This document shows positions 1-8,543 of a DNA stretch of 64,000 nucleotides, piece after piece. The translations under genes and the position numbers were made by a program. The stretch comes from an uncultured bacterium (lineage in GTDB: Bacteria; Desulfobacterota_D; UBA1144): assembly GCA_913050325.1 (NCBI GenBank), contig CAJWZP010000006.1, forward strand, positions 1 to 64,000, in the 5' to 3' direction. The notes below the pieces were generated by a model that made no database searches, had not been told where the DNA came from, and saw only the letters and a list, made by a program, of their open reading frames with translations. Numbering within the stretch: position 1 is the stretch's first letter; every line of letters begins with the position of its first letter.

Positions 1-869
1 TTTAATTTCTTAATTTTAGATATGATATTTTCCCATTTTGATAAATCGGGCTCTTTGGTCCAAATCTTTAAAGACTCCAATATAATGTCATCCAAGCCTT
101 CCTTATGAAATATGAGAGGGACTTCATATATAATATCAACATCTTTAGCTGTTATAACTGATTCAACATTTAGGTTGCAAAATAATGCTATTTTCTTTTT
201 TAATTCATTTGATAAAAATCTATCTGTTCTACAAAGAAGAATGTCGGGCTGAATACCAATTTGCAGTAAATCTTTAACACTATGTTGCGTAGGTTTTGTT
301 TTTAATTCACCCGCTGCAGATATATACGGAACATAAGTTAAATGAACAAAGATAGCATTCTCTTTGCCCAGCTGCGTTCTTATTTGTCTTATTGACTCTA
401 AATATGGAAGACTTTCTATATCTCCAACAGTTCCTCCAATTTCTACTATAGATATGTCACTTTTTCCCTGTAATTTATATACATTTTTAATTATTTCATC
501 TGTTATATGTGGTATAACTTGAACTGTTTGACCTAGATAATCACCTCTTCTTTCTTTAGAGATAACTTCATTATAAACTCTTCCAGTAGTTACATTATTA
601 TCTTGTGATAAGTTAACATTTGTAAATCTTTCATAATGTCCTAAATCTAAATCTGTTTCGGCACCATCATCTGTCACATAGACTTCACCATGCTGATATG
701 GATTCATTGTTCCTGGATCTACATTTAAATAAGGATCAAGTTTTTGCAAAGAGATTCTTATACCCCTAGCTTCTAACAAAGCCCCAATGGACGCACTAGC
801 AAGACCTTTTCCCAATGAGGACATGACCCCACCTGTAACAAATATAAATTTAGTAGCTTTTTTTCTCAT
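1..869 (-). CDS. pyrG: CTP synthase, N-terminal part (cut by window edge)
   Basis: CTP synthase makes CTP from UTP, ATP and glutamine in the cytoplasm. The frame starts at an ATG (867-869) and stays open to the left edge, giving about 289 of the usual 540 or so residues, so only the synthetase (amidoligase) domain is present. The ATP-binding start [12 protein letters not shown] is at residues 11-22, followed by family signatures [20 protein letters not shown] and [11 protein letters not shown]. The C-terminal glutaminase domain lies outside. rdgB lies upstream on the same strand 42 bases away, so the two may be co-transcribed. Confidence 0.97.
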   Translation of the reverse strand, partial: MRKKATKFIFVTGGVMSSLGKGLASASIGALLEARGIRISLQKLDPYLNVDPGTMNPYQHGEVYVTDDGAETDLDLGHYERFTNVNLSQDNNVTTGRVYNEVISKERRGDYLGQTVQVIPHITDEIIKNVYKLQGKSDISIVEIGGTVGDIESLPYLESIRQIRTQLGKENAIFVHLTYVPYISAAGELKTKPTQHSVKDLLQIGIQPDILLCRTDRFLSNELKKKIALFCNLNVESVITAKDVDIIYEVPLIFHKEGLDDIILESLKIWTKEPDLSKWENIISKIKKL

Positions 870-911
870 TGGATATATTTTGATAATAATTAATGTTTAA
901 ACCATTTACAA

Positions 912-1499
912 TCAAAAATTTAAAATTGAAAATAATTCTTTCATAGCCATAGCTCTATGACTTACTTTATTTTTTTCATCTTCAGATAAATTCGCAAATG
1001 TTTTTGATAAATTTTCATAATAAAATATTGGATCATAACCAAAACCACTATCTCCAGATTCATTTTCAAGTATAGTGCCATGACACTCTCCCCTGAATAA
1101 TTTTGGATAGGAAGAAAATTTATCCCAAAAAAAGGATATAACGCATACAAATTTTGCTTTTCTATCTTTTTTTCCTTTTAAATTGGCTAAAACTTTATTT
1201 ATATTATCCTTATCTGAACAATCTTCACCTGCATACCTTGCAGAAAATACTCCAGGTTGGCTATTTAAAGATTCTATTTCTAAACCTGAATCATCACATA
1301 AGATTGCCATATCTAAATCTTTTCTTCTAAGGAATTCTAGTTTTAATAATGAATTTTCTTCGTAAGTAGTTCCTGTTTCTGCAACATCAAAATTTATTCC
1401 TATTTCTGAGGGTGTTAAAATATTAAAGTGATTGGATAGAAAAAATTTATATTCCTTTAACTTTCCTTTATTATTAGTTCCAATTAATACATTTTGCAT
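912..1499 (-). CDS. rdgB: RdgB/HAM1 family non-canonical purine NTP pyrophosphatase
   Basis: Hydrolyses (d)ITP and XTP to the monophosphates, keeping deaminated purines out of nucleic acids. The 195-residue length is standard. Seen motifs: N-terminal TNNKGKLKE (substrate-binding T/SxNxxK), the catalytic DDSGLEI, GFGYDPIF, and C-terminal SHRAMAMKEL with the family SHR. Start ATG at 1497-1499. It sits directly upstream of pyrG on the same strand and is divergent from the autotransporter gene, leaving only about 30 bases for both start regions. Confidence 0.95.
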   Translation of the reverse strand: MQNVLIGTNNKGKLKEYKFFLSNHFNILTPSEIGINFDVAETGTTYEENSLLKLEFLRRKDLDMAILCDDSGLEIESLNSQPGVFSARYAGEDCSDKDNINKVLANLKGKKDRKAKFVCVISFFWDKFSSYPKLFRGECHGTILENESGDSGFGYDPIFYYENLSKTFANLSEDEKNKVSHRAMAMKELFSILNF

Positions 1500-1529
1500 C
1501 TTATAACCTTATAGAATAAAATTTAATCA

Positions 1530-3848
1530 ATGATTTCAAAAATCAAAATTTTTCTTATGCATCTAATACTACTCCTTACTTTTAATGAAGCAAATGCATC
1601 ATGTGTAGATGGTGAAATAAATTATATAACGGGAAGCCTAACTGTCTCAAATGATTGCACAGCATTATTTATAAAAGAAAAACAAGAAAAAACAATTACA
1701 GTCAACTCTGGTGTAACTGTAAATGATGGTGATGGTAAAAGACCACTTGTTATAAATAAGTCAAGTGAGGGAACAACTATAATAAATAATGGATCAATGA
1801 TAGAGACCAGAGACAACCAGAGAGTTATTCTTATGGGAAGAAATTCAACTGCCGAATTATTAGAAAATAATGGAACTATATCAGGGCCTTTGGGTATAAA
1901 ATTGGTCAATAGAGAATTGGCAAGTTCGAATTGGGGCCATATTAAAGTTTTTACTAACACTGGAACCATAAAGCAAACTAGAGATATTCCAGATCCTACA
2001 GATGATAATGCAGCAGTTTGGGTAAATGTATGGGGTAAAATTACAGAATTTAATAATTCGGGTTTTATCAGGTCTAGTTGGCAAACAGTAAGAAATGATG
2101 GAATAATTGAAAATTTTAATAATACCGGAACCATAACAACAGATAGAGATGATGACGGGACTGTAGACAATGGAAAAGCAATTGTTAATGTCAGAGATAC
2201 TGAAACACCTGCTTCATGGTATGCAGATCAAAGTTATGAGAAAAGAAAAATAGGAACACTGAATAATTCTGGAACAATTGAGGCAACAGTAAACACAATT
2301 CATAATACTGGTTTAATTGAAACAATAAATAATTCTGGAAATATTACGGCAACAGGGAACAGGGCAATTTACAATAAAAATGAAAATGATGGAAGGAACT
2401 TTGGAGAAATAGATACTTTAATAAATTCCGGGACAATATCTGCAGACACTCAAGCAATTCATAACACTGGAACCATAACAACTATTATTAATACAGGAAC
2501 AATTGTATCAACAGGTAGTGGCTATTCGATAAAAAATGAAGGCACAATAACTAATTTAACAAACTCTAAAGGAGCATCTGGATCGATAATTACTTATACG
2601 GGAACAGTTCCTACAAATTATAATATAAGAGTAAATAGTGCTTCCGATTATGGCAAAATTGCATTCACAAGTATTTCTGGAACTTTAAATTTTGATGTTG
2701 ATTCAGAATCTGAACTTGCAAGTGGGACCACTTATAGTTCAATTATGACTGGAATTAGTTCAGGTTCTATATCAGGGCAATCTGGATCACATCTAAATTC
2801 TTCTGGAGATAGGTTTGAATGGTCTTTAGAAAATGGAGGAGATGCTACTACATGGAATCTTGTTACAGAATCTGCTCAATCAATTGCTCCTCCAACCAAC
2901 TGCTCAATAAACTCTTCATTGCCTGGATGCACTAATGATGATGAGGATATAGCCTCTACAGTTGAGGTTGGGATGAATAATCTAACAAATGTAGTAAATG
3001 TTAATTTTGCTCATATGAATACATATGATTGTGATACTTTTGGTCCTAACGGATTATGTATCTCAATAGGTGCAAGAAAAAGTAAGATTAAAAATCCCGA
3101 TTCAGAATCAACTTCTTCTGTCTTTGTTTTTGGAAAAAAATTATCTTCAAACTATAGATTCGCTTTATTTCATCATTCAAATCATGATCATGATACACCT
3201 ACAAATTTTTCTTTAAGAGACGAGACACCACTTTTAGGGTTTTTAGCTGTTTGGAATCAAAGTGCTGATAAATCGAGGTTACAAATAAAAATAGGTACCG
3301 CACATCAAGTTAAACATGCAACAATTATTAGAAAACAAGTTGGAATATCTGAACAAGCAGTTGGTGAAACAACTCTGACAGCATGGAACTTAGTGTCAGA
3401 ATTTAGATATAACCTTAATCTCTCAGAAGACTTTATTTTATCGCCTTATTCAGCTTTAAGATATGCTGAAAAGAAACAAAAAGGTTACACAGAAACAGAT
3501 GCAAACATACCTCTCACTTATAACGATATTAGAGATGAATCATTATCAATTGTTAATGGATTTAAATTTATGAAAAAATTTTCATATAAATTCGATATAT
3601 TTGGGAGTATTGGAGTTGAATATGATTTACATCATAAGATTAATGACTTAAGCCCAACTGGCATATCAGGAATCACTGATGTTAATCTTGATAAAAATTT
3701 CAACAGAACGCGTCCTGTAGTTTCATTAGGATTGAATTTTAATATATCTGACCAAGAAGTAATAAGATTCAATACACAGTATGAAGAACTACCTTATCAA
3801 GGAATGTCAGAAAGAAATCTATATATAAGTTATAACATTGGTTTTTAG
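1530..3848 (+). CDS. Autotransporter (type V secretion) adhesin-like protein
   Basis: A 772-residue protein with three visible parts. Residues 1-24 are a signal peptide (hydrophobic LMHLILLLTF, cleavage likely after NANA/NEANA). Residues about 60-360 are a repetitive passenger with many NNSGTI / NTGTI units, as expected of a beta-solenoid. The last roughly 280 residues look like an autotransporter barrel: alternating strands, ending in SYNIGF with the terminal phenylalanine used by the BAM complex. A short segment with two cysteines (CSINSSLPGC) separates passenger and barrel. It stands alone with no secretion partner, as expected for a type Va autotransporter. The bound ligand cannot be inferred. 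Confidence 0.85.
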   Translation: MISKIKIFLMHLILLLTFNEANASCVDGEINYITGSLTVSNDCTALFIKEKQEKTITVNSGVTVNDGDGKRPLVINKSSEGTTIINNGSMIETRDNQRVILMGRNSTAELLENNGTISGPLGIKLVNRELASSNWGHIKVFTNTGTIKQTRDIPDPTDDNAAVWVNVWGKITEFNNSGFIRSSWQTVRNDGIIENFNNTGTITTDRDDDGTVDNGKAIVNVRDTETPASWYADQSYEKRKIGTLNNSGTIEATVNTIHNTGLIETINNSGNITATGNRAIYNKNENDGRNFGEIDTLINSGTISADTQAIHNTGTITTIINTGTIVSTGSGYSIKNEGTITNLTNSKGASGSIITYTGTVPTNYNIRVNSASDYGKIAFTSISGTLNFDVDSESELASGTTYSSIMTGISSGSISGQSGSHLNSSGDRFEWSLENGGDATTWNLVTESAQSIAPPTNCSINSSLPGCTNDDEDIASTVEVGMNNLTNVVNVNFAHMNTYDCDTFGPNGLCISIGARKSKIKNPDSESTSSVFVFGKKLSSNYRFALFHHSNHDHDTPTNFSLRDETPLLGFLAVWNQSADKSRLQIKIGTAHQVKHATIIRKQVGISEQAVGETTLTAWNLVSEFRYNLNLSEDFILSPYSALRYAEKKQKGYTETDANIPLTYNDIRDESLSIVNGFKFMKKFSYKFDIFGSIGVEYDLHHKINDLSPTGISGITDVNLDKNFNRTRPVVSLGLNFNISDQEVIRFNTQYEELPYQGMSERNLYISYNIGF

Positions 3849-3852
3849 TTTG

Positions 3853-4196
3853 TGGAGGCGCTGGGAATCGAACCCAGGTCCGAAAATTAGCTAAATAAGA
3901 GCTTCTACATGCTTATTTTAGCTTTGTTTTTTAAAGATATTTCCAAAGCAAAAAGAAAGAAAATATCTCGATCCTCTTAAATACTAAAACAGTCAAAGAG
4001 GCAAGTTCTGTTTTAGTCTCATATTAATGTCATCTTTTAATACCCTATGAGAAAGGCACAAAAGATGTTGCTACACTATCTAGGCAGCAAGTTGATTTAT
4101 TGGTTCGGCACTTATAGTGCTTTTGCCAGATTAACGAGTTAGCTCTCGACATGCTACTTTTAAATGCTTAATCATCGTCGAAACCAAATCGCCCCC
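3853..4196 (-). ncRNA. ssrA: tmRNA (one-piece)
   Basis: Transfer-messenger RNA that rescues stalled ribosomes with SmpB. The 5' end GGGGGCG (4196-4190) pairs with CGCCUCC at the 3' end (3860-3854), with discriminator A at 3853. The 5' part has the conserved GGUUUCGACG and GCAUGUCGAG. The 3' part has AAGCAUGUAG and a T-arm GGGUUCGAUUCCC. The probable tag frame is 4109-4080 and reads AEPINQLAA then UAG, ending in the usual LAA. CCA is not encoded. A possible -10 box TATACT lies at 4206-4211 (minus strand). The order 5' domain, tag, tRNA 3' half shows a normal unpermuted gene. The exact resume codon is inferred. Confidence 0.95.
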
Positions 4197-4228
4197 AAAG
4201 TTACCAGTATAGATGATTTTTTAAGAAT

Positions 4229-4681
4229 TTAAATGGAAATTTTTGATTTAAAGCTTCTTTTTAATTGTTTATTGATTTCTTTCTTCTTGATATCAGCTCT
4301 TTTATCATACAATTTCTTACCTTTACCAAGTCCAATTTCTATTTTAATTATATTTTTTTTTGAATAAACTTTGATAGGGATTAATGCATATCCTTTAATT
4401 TTGATTTTACCAATTAATTTTCTAATTTCGCTTTTATTTAATAATAATTTCCTATCCCTTTTTTCATCATGTGTAAAAAAAGAAGATGCAGAATACTTTG
4501 GAACGTAAGAATTAATTATAAAGAGTTCACCTTTTTTTAAAATTACATAACTTTCTTTAATACTAAATTTGCCTTGTTTAATAGATTTAACTTCAGATCC
4601 CAATAGTACCATTCCAGCTTCATAAAATTCTTCAAATGAATAGTTTCTAGATGATGTTGGATTAGTAGAATAAATAGGCAT
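4229..4681 (-). CDS. smpB: SsrA-binding protein SmpB
   Basis: Binds the tRNA-like domain of tmRNA and brings it to stalled ribosomes. 150 residues, the usual size. Recognisable family features are YEAGMVLLGSEVKSIKQGK near the N-terminus, the SYV...Y region, RDRKLLLNKSEI and the basic tail with GLGKGKKLYDKRADIKKKE. It directly precedes the tmRNA gene on the same strand, which fits the shared function, and follows mlaD by one base. The tmRNA -10 box lies just beyond its stop codon, so tmRNA probably has its own promoter. Confidence 0.97.
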   Translation of the reverse strand: MPIYSTNPTSSRNYSFEEFYEAGMVLLGSEVKSIKQGKFSIKESYVILKKGELFIINSYVPKYSASSFFTHDEKRDRKLLLNKSEIRKLIGKIKIKGYALIPIKVYSKKNIIKIEIGLGKGKKLYDKRADIKKKEINKQLKRSFKSKISI

Positions 4682-4682
4682 A

Positions 4683-5657
4683 TTAAAAAAGTGTCATAAC
4701 ACCAAAAGCTGCTGTAATAGTTGTTAGAGGTGCCAAATCCTCTTGGGTTTCTACTGCATTCTTTAATTTTCTCACAGAATTAAGTGCGTCATAATATAAT
4801 CTATCATCATTTACTAGCTTTCCTAATGTGCCCTCTCCTGAATTTACTTTAGCTACCACAGAATTCAGATTGTCTGACAATTCATTAATTGAATTATACA
4901 ATTCATCATCGTTCACTAGTTTTCCAAGTGAGCCCTCTCCTGTTGCTACTTTTTCGGTTAAATAATTTAATGTCTTCAGAGTTTTATTTGCTTGAATATA
5001 GATTTCTTCATCATTAACTAGTTTTCCCAATGTGCCCTCACCACTATCTATCTTTCGAGAGATGTTTGAAAAATAATTGAGACTTTCTATCAATTCATCA
5101 TATAAATCTGACTCATTTACTAGTTTTCCAACACTACCTTTTGAATTTGCAATATTTGAAATAACATCATCTAAATTAAATAGAATTGAATTTATTTTTT
5201 CACTGTAACCAGAAAACTGACTATTAAATAAAGTTACTGTTTTATCTAATTTTGAAAGAAGTGAGTTAAAATCGGAAGATTGAGCAGATTGAACTATACC
5301 ACCTTCTTTTAGTATTTTTGAGTTAATAGAACCAAATGTAATTCCAACATAAGAAGATCCCAATAAACTTGTCATATTAATGGAAGCTATCGAATCTTCT
5401 TTAATCATTATGTCTTTATTTATAGACAATTGAACTTCAACATTTTGACCTGATAATGAAATTTTATTGACCTTTCCAACATTAACACCTGACAATTTGA
5501 CTTGACTACCCGATCTCAATTCTCCCACAGATTGAAAATATGTATAATAAATTTTATCTTTTTTTAATAATGAAACTCCCGATACGACTTCAAACAAAAC
5601 CAATAAAATGATTAAACCAAGTATAAAAAAAATGCCCATTTGAAAATTTTTATTCAT
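4683..5657 (-). CDS. mlaD: MlaD-like MCE-domain lipid transport protein
   Basis: Substrate-binding subunit of an Mla-type phospholipid transporter, anchored in the inner membrane and facing the periplasm. Residues about 8-27 form a single membrane anchor (FFILGLIILLVLFEVV). Residues about 38-115 are the MCE domain (GVNVGKV, MTSLLGSSYVGI). The C-terminal half carries four tandem units of about 40 residues around GxLGKLVND[ED], starting with GSVGKLVNES. The protein (324 residues) is much longer than E. coli MlaD (about 183), and the extra length is this repeat region. It follows mlaF by 23 bases and precedes smpB by one. Confidence 0.9.
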   Translation of the reverse strand: MNKNFQMGIFFILGLIILLVLFEVVSGVSLLKKDKIYYTYFQSVGELRSGSQVKLSGVNVGKVNKISLSGQNVEVQLSINKDIMIKEDSIASINMTSLLGSSYVGITFGSINSKILKEGGIVQSAQSSDFNSLLSKLDKTVTLFNSQFSGYSEKINSILFNLDDVISNIANSKGSVGKLVNESDLYDELIESLNYFSNISRKIDSGEGTLGKLVNDEEIYIQANKTLKTLNYLTEKVATGEGSLGKLVNDDELYNSINELSDNLNSVVAKVNSGEGTLGKLVNDDRLYYDALNSVRKLKNAVETQEDLAPLTTITAAFGVMTLF

Positions 5658-5680
5658 AGTTTTAATTATACATTAATTAA

Positions 5681-6391
5681 TTAGGCAATTGGCTTTAATA
5701 ATGGGTGATTTATTTCTTTTATTTCTTCAGGTTTACCAGAAATATTGATTAGACCATCCTCAAGAATTGATATCGTGTCAGCTATAGCAAAAGCAAAGGA
5801 AATATCATGAGTTACTACTAATTGAGTGATAGGTTTAGCTTTTTTCAAATCTAATATTATATTAGCTATTATACCCGTATTGATTTGATCTAGCTCGGCT
5901 GTAGGTTCATCGTAAAGTAATATGTCAGGCTCAATCATTAACGATCTAGCAATTGCTGCTCTTTTTCTCATACCACCGCTTAATTCAGAGGGATTTTTGG
6001 TGGCTGAGTGATCCAGGTCTAAATCACTTAATATTTTATAAGCTTTTTTTAATCTATTTTCCTTTGTATCAATATTTTTTTCATCTAAATATAAAGTTAT
6101 ATTATCAATTACAGATAACGAATTTAATAAAGCAGAAAATTGAAAAACATAAGAGACTTTTAATGAATCAATCTCTTTAGCTAAATCTAAAGACTTATTA
6201 TTGATTAATATCTCTCCGTTATCAGGAGTGATTAAGCCCATTAAAACTTTTAAAAGAACAGATTTTCCCATTCCAGATTTTCCAAGTATCACATGAACTT
6301 TACCGGATTCAAAAGAATGAGAAAAATTATCAAGAACGACTTTTCCTTCAAATGATTTTGAAATATTTTTATATTCAATTGATTTATTCAC
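5681..6391 (-). CDS. mlaF: MlaF-like ABC transporter ATP-binding protein
   Basis: Cytoplasmic ATPase of the Mla phospholipid transporter. 236 residues with Walker A GKSGMGKS at residues 37-44, Q-loop YVFQFSALLNSL, signature LSGGMRKRAAIAR, Walker B ILLYDEPTAELD and H-loop VVTHD. LSGGMRKR (methionine after GG) and the DPI/GL-type Q-loop are typical of the Mla/Tgd/MCE ATPase branch. It overlaps the mlaE stop by one base and so is translationally coupled to it. No MlaB STAS-domain gene is present nearby. Confidence 0.93.
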   Translation of the reverse strand: MNKSIEYKNISKSFEGKVVLDNFSHSFESGKVHVILGKSGMGKSVLLKVLMGLITPDNGEILINNKSLDLAKEIDSLKVSYVFQFSALLNSLSVIDNITLYLDEKNIDTKENRLKKAYKILSDLDLDHSATKNPSELSGGMRKRAAIARSLMIEPDILLYDEPTAELDQINTGIIANIILDLKKAKPITQLVVTHDISFAFAIADTISILEDGLINISGKPEEIKEINHPLLKPIA

Positions 6392-7158
6392 TAAAGCAAG
6401 CCCACCAATATTAAAAATCTTGTAAGAATATAATCTAAAATTAAAATAGAAATAAATGATGCCACAACCGATTTTGTTACTGATGTACCAATCTCACGTG
6501 GGCCACCATTGGTTGTTAAACCAACTAAGCAAGATGTTATAGAAATTGTAATTGCAAAAAAAACTGACTTTATTAATCCTGATGCAATATCCGAGAATGT
6601 AACAACCTGACTTAAATCATTATAAAATGCCGAAAACGATACAGATATACTTTGATTAAGATTTGAAACAAAAGACCCTCCTAGCCAACCAATTAAATCC
6701 ATATATATTACCAAAAAAGGAAGTGTGATAAGACATGCTACAAAACGTGGTAAGACTAAATATCTAATAGGGTCTATATCCATAGTTTTAAGTGCTGAAA
6801 TCTCCTCATAGACACTCATTGTAGATATTTCCGCGGTTATAGATGACCCAACTCTTCCTGCCATCAAAATAGCAGCCATAACTGGCGCTAATTCTGTACA
6901 CAAAGAAACACCTACTATTCCTCCTATTCTATCTTGTATTCCATATTCCGATAACTGTATTCCGGTTTGTAAAGCTAAAACAGCACCGATGGATAGAGAA
7001 ATTAGAGCAGCTACGGGCAGGGTCCTATTACCCATATCAAAAAGTTGGGAGAAAATCTTATCGATAGATACTGAAAAAAACTTTAAAGAACAAAGAGTTT
7101 GCCAAAAAAGATTTAAAAATAATCCTACCGAATTAAAAAAATTATATATTCCTCTCAT
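6391..7158 (-). CDS. mlaE: MlaE-like permease of the MCE lipid transporter
   Basis: Inner-membrane permease subunit pairing with MlaF and the MCE protein. 255 residues with five to six hydrophobic segments. The family core AELAPVMAAILMAGRVGSS followed by ISTMSVYEEISALKTM and IDPIRYLVLPR is unmistakable. The start ATG overlaps the stop of the upstream WP-repeat gene by four bases, and its own stop overlaps the mlaF start. The gene order permease, ATPase, MCE protein matches Mla clusters lacking MlaB and MlaC. Confidence 0.94.
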   Translation of the reverse strand: MRGIYNFFNSVGLFLNLFWQTLCSLKFFSVSIDKIFSQLFDMGNRTLPVAALISLSIGAVLALQTGIQLSEYGIQDRIGGIVGVSLCTELAPVMAAILMAGRVGSSITAEISTMSVYEEISALKTMDIDPIRYLVLPRFVACLITLPFLVIYMDLIGWLGGSFVSNLNQSISVSFSAFYNDLSQVVTFSDIASGLIKSVFFAITISITSCLVGLTTNGGPREIGTSVTKSVVASFISILILDYILTRFLILVGLL

Positions 7159-8543
7159 AAATCTATTGGAATATATAATATTCGAATTTTAGCGTCCTCA
7201 CCAGTTTTTAAACCTAGAAAACCACCTAAAATATTAAATTCATTAGTATTATCTGAAGATTCATTTGAAATTAAAGGTATAAAGAAGTTTATACTAAATT
7301 TATTTTTTCTGGTTTCTAAATTTTTATTAAATTTTATAAAATTAAACAAAATCGAAGTAGTTTCAATTTCATTGTTCTTTTTAATTCTAATTATTGACCA
7401 AAGAGGTGACCAAATTTCTCTAATTTTTGTATTTTTTGAAAAGAAACTCTCTATGGGTGCAAAAATACGAAAATCATAGCCATCAGAAGTTGAGTCCATA
7501 GAATAAATTGGCCACAAACTTGAAAATTCCTTTATTATTTTATTTGTTTCTAACTCATAAGAAATATCCTCTTTGTATAGAAAAAACAAAAAACTTTTAG
7601 TTTTGAAATATTCTGATGCTAAAATTTCATTTTTATATCTATATAATGGCCAAATGAAAAAACCTTTTTCAACATATTTTGATTTTGAGTATGAGTAAAT
7701 AGGAAAAAATCTTTTACTTTTTATATTCGCTCCACTTTTATACTGTATTATAGGCCAGGGCATATTATATGTTTTTTGATCTCTAATTTTATCTTCATAA
7801 ATATTAAAAAAAGGCCACAAAAAAGTTCGTGAGCTATGAACATTTGATTCTGCAGATAAATAAAGAGGCCAATAATTATTTTCTTCCAAATTTATTCCTG
7901 TTGTATTATCATTTTTAAATGTAAAAAAAGGCCACAAATAAAACTTTGATTCTTTTATTGTCTTTAATGATTCTGAATCAATTTTTGTTGTGTAACCATA
8001 AATAGGCCAAAACTTAAATCCTTTTGAATATTTACCAGATGTTTTAGAAAATATTGGCCATAAGAAGTGGGTATTATATGAATTTTTTTTGTAAGTTTTC
8101 ATATATAAAGGAAATAAGAAGTAGCTAATCTTTTCTTTTGCATATTTATTTTTAACTGAACCTAAAAATGGAAAAATAGAAAAATAATTATTTTCAGATT
8201 CACCACCCCACGAAAAATCTATTATCGGAAAAATTTCAAAAGTTTTTTCATCTTTATTACTATAGTTAGTAAAGTTACTATATTTTATCAATCTAAAAAA
8301 AATATTAATTTGTGATTGTTGGTTATCTTTTGTCCAGCCAATTAAAGGGTATAAAATATCCAAGGACTTATATTTTAATTCATAATTTGATTGATAATAA
8401 AAAAATGGTCTGAATGCATAAACTTTATAATCTTCAGCTTTATCAACTTTTATAAGAGGACCTAAGTATGTCTTTTCTTCTGCATAAAGATGAAAAGGAG
8501 AAAAAATTAATATAAAAAAAATTAATGCTTTTATTTGTATAAT
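7155..8543 (-). CDS. WP-repeat exported protein of unknown function, apparent AUU start
   Basis: I do not recognise a named family. The protein (462 residues if started at 8543) is built of about nine loosely spaced units of 25-35 residues centred on [FL]WP[FIL][FY], rich in aromatic residues and suggesting many beta strands. From an in-frame TAA at 8556-8558 the frame is open through a clear signal peptide (hydrophobic LIFFILIF, then HLYAEE). No ATG, GTG or TTG occurs before a TTG at 8363, which would discard the signal peptide. An ATT at 8541-8543 has a strong ribosome site GAGGG seven bases upstream and overlaps the end of alr by 13 bases; I take it as the start. Overlap with mlaE suggests an envelope partner of the Mla system (inference). 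Confidence 0.7.
   Translation of the reverse strand: MIQIKALIFFILIFSPFHLYAEEKTYLGPLIKVDKAEDYKVYAFRPFFYYQSNYELKYKSLDILYPLIGWTKDNQQSQINIFFRLIKYSNFTNYSNKDEKTFEIFPIIDFSWGGESENNYFSIFPFLGSVKNKYAKEKISYFLFPLYMKTYKKNSYNTHFLWPIFSKTSGKYSKGFKFWPIYGYTTKIDSESLKTIKESKFYLWPFFTFKNDNTTGINLEENNYWPLYLSAESNVHSSRTFLWPFFNIYEDKIRDQKTYNMPWPIIQYKSGANIKSKRFFPIYSYSKSKYVEKGFFIWPLYRYKNEILASEYFKTKSFLFFLYKEDISYELETNKIIKEFSSLWPIYSMDSTSDGYDFRIFAPIESFFSKNTKIREIWSPLWSIIRIKKNNEIETTSILFNFIKFNKNLETRKNKFSINFFIPLISNESSDNTNEFNILGGFLGLKTGEDAKIRILYIPIDL

Noticed and set aside
1622-2170. Minus-strand 182-residue open frame
   Set aside because: It lies antisense within the repetitive autotransporter passenger; the repeat composition keeps the opposite strand open. 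No ribosome site or family match.
3853-4196. Two-piece (permuted) tmRNA
   Set aside because: The 5' acceptor half precedes the tag and the 3' T-arm half follows it in one strand, so the gene is not permuted.
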